A DNA stretch of 64,000 nt from Peribacillus sp. FSL E2-0218 (GCF_037992945.1 NZ_CP150304.1:1305501-1369500), one strand, 5' to 3'. Positions 52,436 through 61,629 are shown, numbered from the stretch's first letter. Notes: a model not told the origin generated them from the letters alone. Made by a program: numbers and translations.

Positions 52436-52533
52436 TACAAACTTATACCCCTTTGTTTGATCGTGAAAAATTTCTCCCATCCCCTTATTTCTTATATAAA
52501 AAACCATGCAATCGTTCGATTGCATGGTTTTTC
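52420..52533 (+). ncRNA. roxS2: RoxS/RsaE small RNA, copy 2
   Basis: It carries the same two core blocks as copy 1, TATACCCCTTTGTTTGA and TTTCTCCCATCCCC, about 380 bp downstream on the same strand. The stretch between them differs slightly (GATCGTGAAAAA here, GAAAGTCGTGAAA in copy 1). It ends in a perfect 13-bp hairpin AACCATGCAATCG / CGATTGCATGGTT and Ts, unrelated to the terminator of copy 1. The 5' end is inferred from the promoter. Confidence 0.9.
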
Positions 52534-52538
52534 CCTTT

Positions 52539-53432
52539 TCATGATTGCTTCTTTGTATATCTCCAGAACGTCCCATATTTAGCTGGAATTTTCTCAGCCA
52601 GCTGTTTTAATACAAGCTTCTTCATTTCCAGTTCGACGTTAGTTTTGTTCATATTATAGACCGTTTCGATTTCCTTGGTCGCCACGAGTTTGAAGCAGCT
52701 TAAGAAATCTTCAAGAGAGGGCGGTTTGGCAGGTGCCGGAAGGCCATTCAGCATATCTTCTAAAATTTGAACATATACCTCGTAAGAATAGACGCCCGAA
52801 ACCTTGATTCCTTCTTCTTCGATATTTTGATTGAAGAAGACAAGTGAAGGGATTTCCGTCACTTCCATTTCACTTGTGATTTTCAGATCACATTGAAAGC
52901 CCTTGGCAGCGCTTGACGAGTTGATGTCGTATAGGAATTCCTCGACATCCAATCCAACCATTTCGGCACACTCCGTCAAAACATCGATATTGGAAATGTC
53001 CTTTTTCCCGATGAATACATATTCTTGAAGCTGCCTTAAGAAGCGAATGGCCAATTTCCGGCCCTGTAATTCAGCTGCTTTTATGGCGATGGAAGCAGTA
53101 TATGGAGAAGAGATTGGGTTTTCGGACCAGAGGCTTCCGTCACAGGACATTCCCGAGCGGCTGGCCGTCTTTTCCCAAACTTGAGCAAGGTTTTCATAAT
53201 TTTTATTTTTCCCCATATTAAGAGAATCAATTTTACCGCTTAAAACATGGCGTAAGCTGAATAACTGACCATATTCTATCTGTAATTTTCTAATAATTGG
53301 TTCTAAGCCCCAGCATTCGGGACAAAGCGGATCAACAAAAACATAAATTTCAATTGGCTTTTTTCCTATATCATAGCAATGCTGTGTTTTAATCCAATCG
53401 GAAATATTGAAAACTGGTTTATGTGCGCTCAA
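52539..53432 (-). CDS. spxH: SpxH (YjbH), ClpXP adaptor for Spx
   Basis: This 297-aa DsbA-like thioredoxin-fold protein has the Cys37-x2-Cys40 motif in DPLCPECWGLEP. It binds Spx and hands it to ClpXP; zinc and disulfide stress release it. Its target gene spx lies 7 kb away in this window. The ATG overlaps the stop of yjbI by four bases, so the two genes form one unit as in B. subtilis. Confidence 0.94.
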   Translation of the reverse strand: MSAHKPVFNISDWIKTQHCYDIGKKPIEIYVFVDPLCPECWGLEPIIRKLQIEYGQLFSLRHVLSGKIDSLNMGKNKNYENLAQVWEKTASRSGMSCDGSLWSENPISSPYTASIAIKAAELQGRKLAIRFLRQLQEYVFIGKKDISNIDVLTECAEMVGLDVEEFLYDINSSSAAKGFQCDLKITSEMEVTEIPSLVFFNQNIEEEGIKVSGVYSYEVYVQILEDMLNGLPAPAKPPSLEDFLSCFKLVATKEIETVYNMNKTNVELEMKKLVLKQLAEKIPAKYGTFWRYTKKQS

Positions 53433-53833
53433 CTGCCTTCTCCTTTCCCGTCCATACCGGATGTATTGATCATATGCTGTGCCGTCAAATAGAGGCGGTG
53501 ATAGAAAAATTCCCTCATTTCACCCTTAAGTCCCACTTCGTCCATGGCATGATACATGCATGATAACCATGCCTTGGCACGTTCTGGTGTAATTTCAAAA
53601 GGCATATGTCTTGCCCGCAACATGGGATGGCCATGTTCTTCGGTATATAAAGACGGACCGCCTAGATATTGAGTCATGAATTGTTTTTGTTTACGGACCG
53701 TTTCCGTTAGATCGTGAGGGAAAATCGGCTTCAAATCAGGATGTTGACTAACGTTGGAGTAAAACACATCAATTAACCTGTGTAATTGCCCTTCTCCAAT
53801 TATTTCATATGGTGTAGGGTTTCCCTGCATCAT
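53429..53833 (-). CDS. yjbI: Truncated haemoglobin (group II, YjbI)
   Basis: This 134-aa 2-on-2 globin has the family block DLTETVRKQKQFMTQYLGGP and the haem-binding His in EEHGHPMLRARHM. Such globins bind oxygen and handle NO or peroxide. Start: ATG at 53833, seven bases after AAAGGAGT; a second ATG follows at 53830. It is coupled to spxH downstream. Confidence 0.94.
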   Translation of the reverse strand: MMQGNPTPYEIIGEGQLHRLIDVFYSNVSQHPDLKPIFPHDLTETVRKQKQFMTQYLGGPSLYTEEHGHPMLRARHMPFEITPERAKAWLSCMYHAMDEVGLKGEMREFFYHRLYLTAQHMINTSGMDGKGEGS

Positions 53834-54006
53834 GTTGATTACTCCTTTTAAAGAAAAATGGTTGATATTATTCATATTTTATCAATGACGTCCTGATATA
53901 ACAAATATATAGCTTGAAGAAAATTTTACATCTGTAGTATGACACAGCGGGAGAAGGGGGGGAAGCCGGGTCTAGGTTGCACTGCTGGAGGTAGTGAGTG
54001 AACATG

Positions 54007-54041
54007 AAAAAACTGACCCCCGAATACTAGAAGGGTCAGTT
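54007..54041 (-). terminator. Terminator after cwlQ
   Basis: On the minus strand AACTGACCC / GGGTCAGTT with a 13-base loop, then TTTT. Confidence 0.85.
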
Positions 54042-54045
54042 ATCA

Positions 54046-54705
54046 TTAACTTAAAAATGTCCCGTAAACGCTTTGAACATAATTCTTTGTTTCTTTGAAT
54101 GGTGGAATGCCGTTATATTTATCCACATTTCCCGGTCCTGCGTTATAAGCCGCAAGGGCGAGTTGGATGTTTCCGTCATAACGGGCCATCATCTGGCTTA
54201 AATATTTACTTCCGCCCATGATGTTTTGTTCGGGATCCGTGGCATCATTCACTCCAAGGCTTCTGGCGGTTGCGGGCATTAATTGCATAAGCCCGGCCGC
54301 GCCGGCGTAACTGACCGCTTTAGGGTCAAAGTTCGATTCCTGTTTGATGACCGACTTAATCAGCTTTTCCGGGAGCTTATACAAAGTGGCTGCCTGGCTG
54401 ATGATTTCATCGTAATTTGATCCGGTTTCGCTCATCTCCCGTCCTGCCGGGGCAGGGGAGACAGGGGTGTTGGGGACCATCGATGCTGCGTCCCTTGATT
54501 GAAGGATGGAGTTCGCTTCCGTTTCCACAGTGGATAATAACGAACCCAATCTTTGCGACGCGCCGTCTAGCGTATCACCCGATACGAGTTCAGACAGCAT
54601 GTCCTGAAAAATCGATTGCGATGAAGGCATATTTGTATGGTTTTTATTTGTGAATGGCTGTAGGGCCTGCAATTCGATAAAAGTTTTGAAATCCTGTACT
54701 TTCAA
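54046..54705 (-). CDS. cwlQ: Lytic transglycosylase CwlQ (YjbJ)
   Basis: This 219-aa protein has a C-terminal SLT domain (about residues 100-215): catalytic Glu in IKQESNF, AGAAGLMQLMPATA and the AAYNAGPG block. The N-terminal half is polar and low-complexity (Ser/Pro/Ala), and there is no clear signal peptide. B. subtilis CwlQ has both muramidase and transglycosylase activity. Start: TTG at 54705 with GGAGG eight bases upstream; the GTG at 54714 overlaps the RBS. Confidence 0.88.
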   Translation of the reverse strand: MKVQDFKTFIELQALQPFTNKNHTNMPSSQSIFQDMLSELVSGDTLDGASQRLGSLLSTVETEANSILQSRDAASMVPNTPVSPAPAGREMSETGSNYDEIISQAATLYKLPEKLIKSVIKQESNFDPKAVSYAGAAGLMQLMPATARSLGVNDATDPEQNIMGGSKYLSQMMARYDGNIQLALAAYNAGPGNVDKYNGIPPFKETKNYVQSVYGTFLS

Positions 54706-54737
54706 ACTCCTCACCTCCGATTGTGGTTCAAGCAGGA

Positions 54738-55316
54738 TTAATCCCTGAATTTGGCACGATAAAACCTCTTAACTTTATTTTCGGTTTTTCTTTCAGGAAT
54801 TTGAAGGGTTTGAAGCAGGGTTAGGAAAATATTTTTCCCCGCCTTTGCGTCCGTCACTTCGTATTCAAGCTCAAAGTCCTCTTGATTTAGATATGAGCTA
54901 TGATCCAAGACGAGCAACCCCTGCTTGTATGGGAATTCAAACCTGTCCGTCTGCAGAGTCCCGAAGCAGGCAAAGGCTCCCGGATCGAATCCCTCTGCCG
55001 TGAGGAGCCGTAAGATCAGCCCTTCAGGGAAAGTGCCATGCTTCAGAAACGCTGTGGCAGCTTCGGCGGTGATGTCTTGGTTGGTTTCCAATAGTCCCTC
55101 TGTAGCGGGCTGCTTTAAAGTCAATTCATAACGATTGTTTTTCTCCCGAATCCGGAGCGCAGAGCTGCGTTTTTTCAATTCGAATTCAGATGTATCGAAA
55201 TAATGATTATGCTGTGATGTAAAATCGGCGGCATCGATCTCGAAATGATCGATCAGCTGCCGGAATTCTTTTTCGTCCAAAAGGTTTTTAAACTCGATTT
55301 CTATATGCTGGTCCAT
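54738..55316 (-). CDS. yjbK: CYTH-domain triphosphatase-like protein (YjbK)
   Basis: This 192-aa CYTH protein opens with the ExExK signature (IEIEFKN, residues 5-11) and has further acidic and basic pairs lining the tunnel (ALRIREKNNRYELTLKQP). The family hydrolyses triphosphates such as inorganic tripolyphosphate. It neighbours the small alarmone synthetase but is divergent from it. The substrate here is unproven. Confidence 0.9.
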   Translation of the reverse strand: MDQHIEIEFKNLLDEKEFRQLIDHFEIDAADFTSQHNHYFDTSEFELKKRSSALRIREKNNRYELTLKQPATEGLLETNQDITAEAATAFLKHGTFPEGLILRLLTAEGFDPGAFACFGTLQTDRFEFPYKQGLLVLDHSSYLNQEDFELEYEVTDAKAGKNIFLTLLQTLQIPERKTENKVKRFYRAKFRD

Positions 55317-55632
55317 TTGTTTCTCCCTTTCTGATCTTTAATTTAAATCAATCATATAAGAACCAGTCCGGCTGTCAAATGGAAGGCAATAAATTTTCGC
55401 TATTGTACTTGAATATTTAGGAATCATTTGCAGGTTATGATAAAATATAAACGTTGAACACATGATGTGGATTCCATAAAAAGAGAACTCATACATATTT
55501 TTTATCAGTGAAGGATTTCATCGGATCCAGGGTTGAAGGCAATGTGTCCTATAACCGCTGGATAAGGAGAGAGCGTCCTGCCCATACCAGAGTTGAACAG
55601 GCGCTTTTTAGATAGATATAGGTGGTGTGGCA

Positions 55633-56253
55633 ATGGAGAGTTGGGACGATTTCTTGGCGCCTTATACACAGGCTGTCGAAGAATTGAAGGTTAAGCTAAA
55701 GGGATTAAGGAAGCAGTTTGAGCGTGAGAATATTCACTCCCCCATCGAATTTGTTACGGGCAGGGTAAAGCCGATTGTCAGCATTTTGGATAAGGCAAGT
55801 CTGAAGGACATTCCGATTGATAAATTGGGAACCGAGATTCAGGATATTGCAGGTCTTAGGATGATGTGCCAGTTTGTGGATGATATCGCACAAGTGGTTG
55901 AACTGTTACGTGGCCGCAATGATTTCGAGATCGTTGAGGAAAGGAATTATATTTCCCATAAAAAAGCAAGCGGCTACCGTTCTTATCATGTGGTCATACG
56001 TTATCCGGTCCAGACGATACATGGCGAAAAAAATATCCTTGCCGAAATTCAAATCAGGACACTCGCAATGAATTTTTGGGCGACGATTGAACATTCGTTA
56101 AATTATAAATATAAAGGCATTTTTCCGGAAGATATCCAACTGCGGCTGAAACGTGCGGCTGAAGCGGCTTTCCTGCTTGATGCAGAGATGTCGCAGATCC
56201 GGACGGAAATCCAGGAAGCACAGCGCCTTTTTTCAAGGAAGAAAGATTCTTGA
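55633..56253 (+). CDS. sasB: Small alarmone synthetase SasB (YjbM/RelQ)
   Basis: This 206-aa protein is a stand-alone RelA/SpoT synthetase domain with no HD hydrolase and no TGS/ACT regions. Conserved parts include IQDIAGLRMMCQF, GYRSYHVVIRYP and AEIQIRTLAMNFWATIEHSLNYKYKG. It makes (p)ppGpp and pGpp, with allosteric tetramers in B. subtilis. Start: ATG at 55633 with AGGTGG. It is followed by nadK and yjbO, likely one operon. Confidence 0.94.
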   Translation: MESWDDFLAPYTQAVEELKVKLKGLRKQFERENIHSPIEFVTGRVKPIVSILDKASLKDIPIDKLGTEIQDIAGLRMMCQFVDDIAQVVELLRGRNDFEIVEERNYISHKKASGYRSYHVVIRYPVQTIHGEKNILAEIQIRTLAMNFWATIEHSLNYKYKGIFPEDIQLRLKRAAEAAFLLDAEMSQIRTEIQEAQRLFSRKKDS

Positions 56254-56302
56254 ACGCATGAAATAGTAAATACAAAGTTATCTAAAGGTAAGGTGGGATT
56301 AC

Positions 56303-57097
56303 ATGAAATTTGCGATTACGTCAAAAGGGGATGCAAAATCGAATACCTTGATGCAAAGGATGCGAACGTATCTCCAGGACTTTCAGTTGGACTATGACGA
56401 GGATCAGCCGGATATTGTCATTTCGGTCGGCGGTGATGGCACATTATTATATGCTTTCCACCGTTATAAGAATCGTTTGGACAAAACGGCCTTTGTTGGT
56501 GTGCATACTGGGCATCTGGGTTTTTACGCGGATTGGACGCCGGATGAAATAGAAAAATTGGTGATAGCGCTAGCAAAAACCCCCTTTCAAATTGTGGAAT
56601 ATCCTTTGCTGGAAACGATTGTCCGCTATCAGCATGGAGGACGTGAGGCCAGGTTTTTGGCTTTGAATGAATCGACAGTCAAAAGCGTTGAAGGCACGCT
56701 CGTGATGGATGTCGAGATACGCGGCCAGCATTTCGAAACGTTCCGTGGGGATGGTCTGTGCATCGCGACCCCATCGGGCAGCACGGCATATAATAAGGCT
56801 CTTGGGGGAGCCATCGTCCACCCATCCATCGATGCCATCCAGATCACCGAATTGGCATCCATCAATAATCGTGTGTTCAGGACTGTCGGTTCGCCGCTAT
56901 TGCTGCCGGCGCACCATACGTGTATGTTCCGGCCTGTGAATGCGGTCAATTTTCAAATTACCATCGATCATTTAACCCTTCTTCAAGAGGATGTAAAGTC
57001 GATTCAGTGCCGAGTGGCTGATGAAAAGATCCGCTTTGCCAGATTCCGCCCTTTTCCATTCTGGAAAAGAGTGCATGATTCATTCATTGCTAATTAA
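56303..57097 (+). CDS. nadK: NAD kinase
   Basis: This 264-aa enzyme phosphorylates NAD to NADP. It has the catalytic VGGDGTLLYAF motif (about 42-52), the LNESTVKS block and the glycine-rich ATPSGSTAYNKALGGA. It lies 50 bp after the alarmone synthetase and 18 bp before the pseudouridine synthase. It is the essential YjbN-type kinase by position. Confidence 0.95.
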   Translation: MKFAITSKGDAKSNTLMQRMRTYLQDFQLDYDEDQPDIVISVGGDGTLLYAFHRYKNRLDKTAFVGVHTGHLGFYADWTPDEIEKLVIALAKTPFQIVEYPLLETIVRYQHGGREARFLALNESTVKSVEGTLVMDVEIRGQHFETFRGDGLCIATPSGSTAYNKALGGAIVHPSIDAIQITELASINNRVFRTVGSPLLLPAHHTCMFRPVNAVNFQITIDHLTLLQEDVKSIQCRVADEKIRFARFRPFPFWKRVHDSFIAN

Positions 57098-57114
57098 GGA
57101 GATAAACTCATCTC

Positions 57115-58014
57115 ATGTCAAATCAAAATTTTTCTTTGACTTGGTCGGTTCTTGAAGAGGATTCCGGATCTTTATTGCGAGAGTTTCTCAGCAAATGCGA
57201 TATTTCAAAGCGGGCATTAACGGATATTAAGTTTAAAGGCGGATCTATCTTGGTGAATGGCATTATCGTCACCGTCAGGGAACGTATTGAAGCTGGGGAT
57301 GTCGTGACGGTCATATTTCCCCCAGAGCTGGCAAGCGGAGGACTTTTGCCGGAACCGATCCCCCTGGATGTCAAGTATGAAGATGAATTCGTATTGGTGG
57401 TGGTCAAGCCGCCTGCCATGAATACCATCCCGTCCCGGGAGCATCCAAATGGCAGTCTGGCAAATGGCTTGGCCGGCTATTATAAGAAAACGGGAATACA
57501 GGCAACGATCCATATCGTTACAAGGCTGGATAGGGATACGTCCGGACTTGTTTTAATTGCCAAGCATCGGCATATCCATCATCTTTTGAGTGGGCAGCAA
57601 AAAATGGGCCAGGTGAAACGGAGATACCAAGCCATTTCCGAAGGGCTTGTTGCCGGGCCTGGAGGTGTGGTCGACGCCCCTATCGGAAGGAAATCGACGA
57701 GCATCATTGAACGGGAAGTCCGCAACGATGGCAGGCATGCCCGTACGTTATTCCAGGTATTGGCACACACTGCTTCCCATACATTCCTCAAATTGGAACT
57801 CCAAACCGGGCGGACGCACCAAATCAGGGTGCATATGGCTCATATCGGGCATCCCCTGGCAGGTGATGATTTATATGGAGGCAGCAGGACGGAAATCAAT
57901 CGCCAAGCCCTTCATTGTTTTGAATTGAAATTTTTGCATCCCTTCACGAAGAGGATGATGTTGTTTCAGGAAGAGCTGCCTGAAGATATGAAGAATTTGC
58001 TCGAAGTGAAGTGA
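57115..58014 (+). CDS. yjbO: RluA-family pseudouridine synthase (YjbO)
   Basis: This 299-aa protein has an N-terminal S4-like RNA-binding segment (DISKRALTDIKFKGGSILVNG) and the catalytic Asp in VTRLDRDTSGLVLIAK, then LQTGRTHQIRVHMAHIGHP. It converts uridines in rRNA or tRNA to pseudouridine; the target site cannot be read from sequence. It is last in the sasB-nadK-yjbO unit. Confidence 0.93.
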   Translation: MSNQNFSLTWSVLEEDSGSLLREFLSKCDISKRALTDIKFKGGSILVNGIIVTVRERIEAGDVVTVIFPPELASGGLLPEPIPLDVKYEDEFVLVVVKPPAMNTIPSREHPNGSLANGLAGYYKKTGIQATIHIVTRLDRDTSGLVLIAKHRHIHHLLSGQQKMGQVKRRYQAISEGLVAGPGGVVDAPIGRKSTSIIEREVRNDGRHARTLFQVLAHTASHTFLKLELQTGRTHQIRVHMAHIGHPLAGDDLYGGSRTEINRQALHCFELKFLHPFTKRMMLFQEELPEDMKNLLEVK

Positions 58015-58087
58015 GAAATGTGATTCCTTTCATCAGGACAGTGCTGGAGTAATCGAAAACAAGCGAATGAAAAACATTCATAGAAGC

Positions 58088-58119
58088 AAAAAAACTCACC
58101 AAGTTGGCGAGTTTTTTTG
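58088..58119. terminator. Bidirectional terminator, yjbO / prpE
   Basis: AAAAACTC-ACC / GGC-GAGTTTTT stem with a short loop and A/T runs on either side, between convergent genes. Confidence 0.85.
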
Positions 58120-58120
58120 A

Positions 58121-58864
58121 TTAATCGAAAGAAGTCCTGAATTTTTCTGCTAGGTAGGGCATGGAAGAAGGTACATCTTGAAGTTCCATTTCAGGATAAC
58201 GGATCGCTGTCAATTTGCCGCCGAAGACGCAGCCGGTATCAATGTTGTATGTACGATTGACTTGTCGGGCATTTGGGACTGGTGTATGTCCATACACGAT
58301 CCAGGCATCTCCTTCGTAGGACCGGGCCCAATCCTTTCTGATCGGAGAACCGTCTGGATGTTTGGAGCCGTTGATATCACCATAGAGAACGAAGGTTTTC
58401 ACCTTACTCCCATATTGGCCGATATACTCCCTCCGGATGCCGGCATGCGCAATGATTAAACGGCCATCATCCAGGTGTTGATAGAGGGGGGAGCGTTCAT
58501 ATAATTCCATGAATTTTTTGCGGATCTTCTTTTGTTCCCGAATGCTCCGGGATTGATATTCAGCTACTGTAGTCTCCAATCCATGTGATACTTGGACCTT
58601 ATTGCCCGACAAATAACGATACAGCTTATTGCAATGATTACCTGGGGCATATTTTGCAAGTTTTTGATTTATGACCAATTCATGGACAACCTCGATCACC
58701 TGGAGGGAGCTTGGGCCGCGGTCTGTCAAATCGCCAACAAATCCAAGAATCCTGCCGGAAGGATGGATTGGTATCCCGGTTTCCCACGTATAGCCCATAT
58801 TTTTTGTTAGCTGCTTGAATTCGGGGAAGCATCCGTGAATGTCCCCGATGATATCGATGTTCAT
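58121..58864 (-). CDS. prpE: PrpE-type bis(5'-nucleosyl)-tetraphosphatase / protein phosphatase
   Basis: This 247-aa metallophosphoesterase has the PPP-family motifs GDIHG (7-11), GDLTDRG and GNHCNK, with HAGI later. B. subtilis PrpE hydrolyses Ap4A asymmetrically and affects spore germination through dephosphorylation. RBS AAAGGATG. It is convergent with yjbO and divergent from mgtE. Confidence 0.92.
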   Translation of the reverse strand: MNIDIIGDIHGCFPEFKQLTKNMGYTWETGIPIHPSGRILGFVGDLTDRGPSSLQVIEVVHELVINQKLAKYAPGNHCNKLYRYLSGNKVQVSHGLETTVAEYQSRSIREQKKIRKKFMELYERSPLYQHLDDGRLIIAHAGIRREYIGQYGSKVKTFVLYGDINGSKHPDGSPIRKDWARSYEGDAWIVYGHTPVPNARQVNRTYNIDTGCVFGGKLTAIRYPEMELQDVPSSMPYLAEKFRTSFD

Positions 58865-58977
58865 TAGTCACATCCTTTGTTTGTTTTGTATATGTTTATG
58901 GTATTAGTATAGTATTAATAAAAAAAATAAAATATAAACGAAGAAATTAAAAAGTGCGTTTTAGGAGGTGTATAGGT

Positions 58978-60357
58978 ATGGAGGAGATGAAGGAACTGGA
59001 AAAAGAAAGTAAACAAACGAATCATGACCTTTTGCATGAAGCTCTTGAAACGGAGAATTTGGATAAATTCCGTACGGAGTTCCTTGACATGCATCCATAT
59101 GATCAGGCTCAATTTTATACAAGCTTGTCGGACGAATCAAGGTCCATCGTTTACAGGTACTTGTCACCTGAAGAAATGGCGGACCTTTTTGAAAATATTG
59201 AAATAGAGGAAGAGGATTACGAAAGTCTGCTTGCAGAAATGAATCCTTCCTATGTAGCCGATATGCTTTCGCATATGTATGCCGATGACGCTGCAGATGT
59301 GTTGAATGAGATCAATGATGAACAGGCTGTCAGCTATTTGACGATCATGGATGATGAAGCAGCCAGTGAAATCCAGGAGCTTTTAAATTATGAGGAATCA
59401 ACGGCAGGAAGCATAATGACGACGGAGTTCATCGCCATTGAGGCGAATGAAACGGCTCGTTCGGCATTGCAGATTTTAAAAAGGGAAGCCCCCCAAGCAG
59501 AAACGATCTATTATGTCTTCGTCATAGATGAAGAAAAGAGACTGTTGGGGGTGTTATCGCTCCGTACCTTGATTATCGCTGATGAAGATGCTTTGATCAG
59601 CGATTTGATGGATGACCGGGTCGTATCCGTACCTGTCTCGGAGGACCAAGAAGAGGTGGCCCGTAAAATACGGGATTATAATTTCCTCGCCGTACCAGTC
59701 GTCGATTTTCAAAATCATCTGTTAGGAATCATTACGGTAGACGACATCATTGATGTAATGGATGAAGAAGCATCCGATGATTATTCTAAATTGGCAGGAA
59801 TTTCAGATCTGGACCATGTTGATAAAAGTCCGTTCTCTGCTGCGAAGAAACGGTTGCCGTGGTTGGTGATCTTATTGTTTTTAGGCTTATTGACTGCAAG
59901 TTTAATCGGTCGATTCGAGGAGACGCTCAGCCAAAAAGCGATTTTGGCCGTTTTTATTCCATTGATTGGCGGTATGGCCGGTAATACCGGTACACAAGCA
60001 CTGGCAGTAGCCGTAAGAGGGATCGCAACAGGGGATTTGGAACAGGAAAGCAAATGGAAGCTGGTGCTCCGAGAGGCTGGAACCGGGCTCATCATCGGAC
60101 TTACATGCGGAATATCGATCATTTTCATCGTCTATTTTTGGCAGCATGATATAATGCTTGGATTATTGGTGGGCATTTCAATTTTCATCACGTTAATCGT
60201 AGCCACGCTTGCAGGTTCGATCGTCCCGCTTCTCATGCATAAAATGAAGATCGACCCAGCTGTAGCTTCCGGACCCTTCATTACGACGATCAACGATCTG
60301 ATCAGCATCCTGATTTATTTCGGATTGGCGACATTGTTCATGGGCTATTTACTGTAA
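58978..60357 (+). CDS. mgtE: Magnesium transporter MgtE
   Basis: This 459-aa channel has a cytosolic N domain (about 1-130, DPYDQAQF-like acidic repeats), two CBS domains (about 135-260) that sense Mg2+, and five C-terminal membrane helices from residue 290, with the pore motif GGMAGNTGTQAL. Start: ATG at 58978 after TAGGAGGTG. The 113-bp upstream gap is too short for an M-box riboswitch and shows none. B. subtilis has yjbQ here instead. Confidence 0.94.
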   Translation: MEEMKELEKESKQTNHDLLHEALETENLDKFRTEFLDMHPYDQAQFYTSLSDESRSIVYRYLSPEEMADLFENIEIEEEDYESLLAEMNPSYVADMLSHMYADDAADVLNEINDEQAVSYLTIMDDEAASEIQELLNYEESTAGSIMTTEFIAIEANETARSALQILKREAPQAETIYYVFVIDEEKRLLGVLSLRTLIIADEDALISDLMDDRVVSVPVSEDQEEVARKIRDYNFLAVPVVDFQNHLLGIITVDDIIDVMDEEASDDYSKLAGISDLDHVDKSPFSAAKKRLPWLVILLFLGLLTASLIGRFEETLSQKAILAVFIPLIGGMAGNTGTQALAVAVRGIATGDLEQESKWKLVLREAGTGLIIGLTCGISIIFIVYFWQHDIMLGLLVGISIFITLIVATLAGSIVPLLMHKMKIDPAVASGPFITTINDLISILIYFGLATLFMGYLL

Positions 60358-60421
60358 CTTGAAGGATGCAGGCCTCGGTGAGAAAACGGTGTTTTTATTA
60401 ATGAAAATTTGATATACTGTC

Positions 60422-60440
60422 ATTAGTAGCAGGTACTAAT
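60422..60440 (+). promoter_or_regulatory. FapR operator upstream of fabI
   Basis: ATTAGTAGCAGGTACTAAT is a near-perfect FapR dyad, 30 bp before the ATG and just downstream of a TATACT -10 box (60413-60418). It links fabI to the fabH-fabF operon in this window. Confidence 0.92.
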
Positions 60441-60469
60441 AACTTGTATTAAAAATAGGAGGTCACAAG

Positions 60470-61243
60470 ATGACTTTTTCACTAGAAGGAAAAACGTTTG
60501 TCATAATGGGTGTAGCGAATAAAAGAAGTATTGCATGGGGAGTTGCCCGTTCCTTACATAAAGCAGGTGCAAAACTGATATTCACATATGGAAAAGAGCG
60601 TACGGAAAAAAGCGTAATCGAACTATCTTCCACGTTGGAAGGTGAGCCTTCCATCATATTACAATGTGATGTAACGAAGGACGAGTCTATCGAGGCATGC
60701 TTTGCAGCCATTAAGGAAAAGGTAGGCATCATCCACGGTGTCGCCCATTCGGTCGCTTTTGCGAACAAGGAAGAACTGGACGGAGAGTTCGTCAACACAA
60801 GCCGTGAAGGATTCTTGCTTGCCCACAATATCAGTTCTTTCTCTTTAACGGCTGTAGCCAAAGCAGCGAAAGATCTCATGCCTGAAGGCGGCAGCATAGT
60901 CACGATGACGTACCTTGGCGGTGAACGCGTCATGCCGAACTATAATGTAATGGGTGTGGCTAAGGCTTCGCTTGAAGCCAATGTCCGTTACCTATCAAGC
61001 GATCTTGGCAAAGATAACATCCGTGTGAATGCCATTTCGGCCGGCCCGATCCGTACGTTATCGGCCAAAGGGGTCCGTGACTTCAATAGCATCCTGAAGA
61101 AGATTGAGGAAGAGGCACCTCTTCGCCGCACAACGACTCCTGAAGAAGTCGGCGATACGGCCCTCTTTTTATTAAGTGATATGTCCCGCGGCATTACCGG
61201 CGAAAATATCCATGTCGATTCTGGATATCATATTATGGGGTAA
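60470..61243 (+). CDS. fabI: Enoyl-ACP reductase (NADH)
   Basis: This 257-aa SDR enzyme carries out the last step of the fatty-acid elongation cycle and is the triclosan target. It has MGVANKRSIAWGVA at the cofactor site, and the Tyr-x6-Lys catalytic pair in YNVMGVAK. Length fits the family. It is the yjbW (fabI) position of B. subtilis. Confidence 0.96.
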   Translation: MTFSLEGKTFVIMGVANKRSIAWGVARSLHKAGAKLIFTYGKERTEKSVIELSSTLEGEPSIILQCDVTKDESIEACFAAIKEKVGIIHGVAHSVAFANKEELDGEFVNTSREGFLLAHNISSFSLTAVAKAAKDLMPEGGSIVTMTYLGGERVMPNYNVMGVAKASLEANVRYLSSDLGKDNIRVNAISAGPIRTLSAKGVRDFNSILKKIEEEAPLRRTTTPEEVGDTALFLLSDMSRGITGENIHVDSGYHIMG

Positions 61244-61256
61244 TGACAGCAAATCC

Positions 61257-61294
61257 AAAAAGGGATTCGGAATGAAAACATTCCGGATCCCTTT
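61257..61294 (+). terminator. Terminator after fabI
   Basis: AAAAGGGAT-TC-GGAATG / CATTCC-GG-ATCCCTTTT stem, loop AAAA. Confidence 0.9.
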
Positions 61295-61588
61295 TGATTT
61301 TCCTCAAGCATTTTTGACGGGGGCTATCTTAAATCAAACCGCTCTCTAAAATCCGCTTGAACCTGGCTCCTAGATGAAGCTGGTGTTGCAACCACAATGA
61401 GGAGGACTAACTATAAAGAAAGGGAGCGAGATACTCCCTCAATAGAATGCGGGACTAAAGGAAACCCCCACTGCCGTGGCCGGACGTGGCCTTAATATAG
61501 GAGTGGCTGCTATGGCAAGAAACGGTTGTAGTCCTATTCCGTCAATAGGTGAGCAAACGGGGCTTCAGCTTATTCTTCATTAAACCAT
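61295..61588. other. Gap after fabI, no gene recognised
   Basis: About 295 bp. Several short hairpins occur (GGGAG / CTCCC at 61421-61438, GGCC / GGCC near 61480-61492), and the region is G-rich in patches. A 23-codon frame at 61512 has a fair RBS but little else. It may hold a structured RNA or gene remnant. Confidence 0.4.
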
Positions 61589-61617
61589 AAAAAGCAGGGA
61601 AGATGAATTCTCCCTGC
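61589..61617 (-). terminator. Terminator after the siderophore-binding protein gene
   Basis: On the minus strand GCAGGGA / TCCCTGC with a ten-base loop, then TTTTTA. Confidence 0.85.
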
Positions 61618-61629
61618 GCAGCCTCTTAT

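Noticed and set aside
58865..58977. Possible M-box riboswitch before mgtE
   Set aside because: The gap is only 113 bp, very A/T-rich, and lacks the conserved M-box structure.
61512..61583. 23-codon frame with a fair RBS after fabI
   Set aside because: Too short, with no recognisable product and no terminator of its own.
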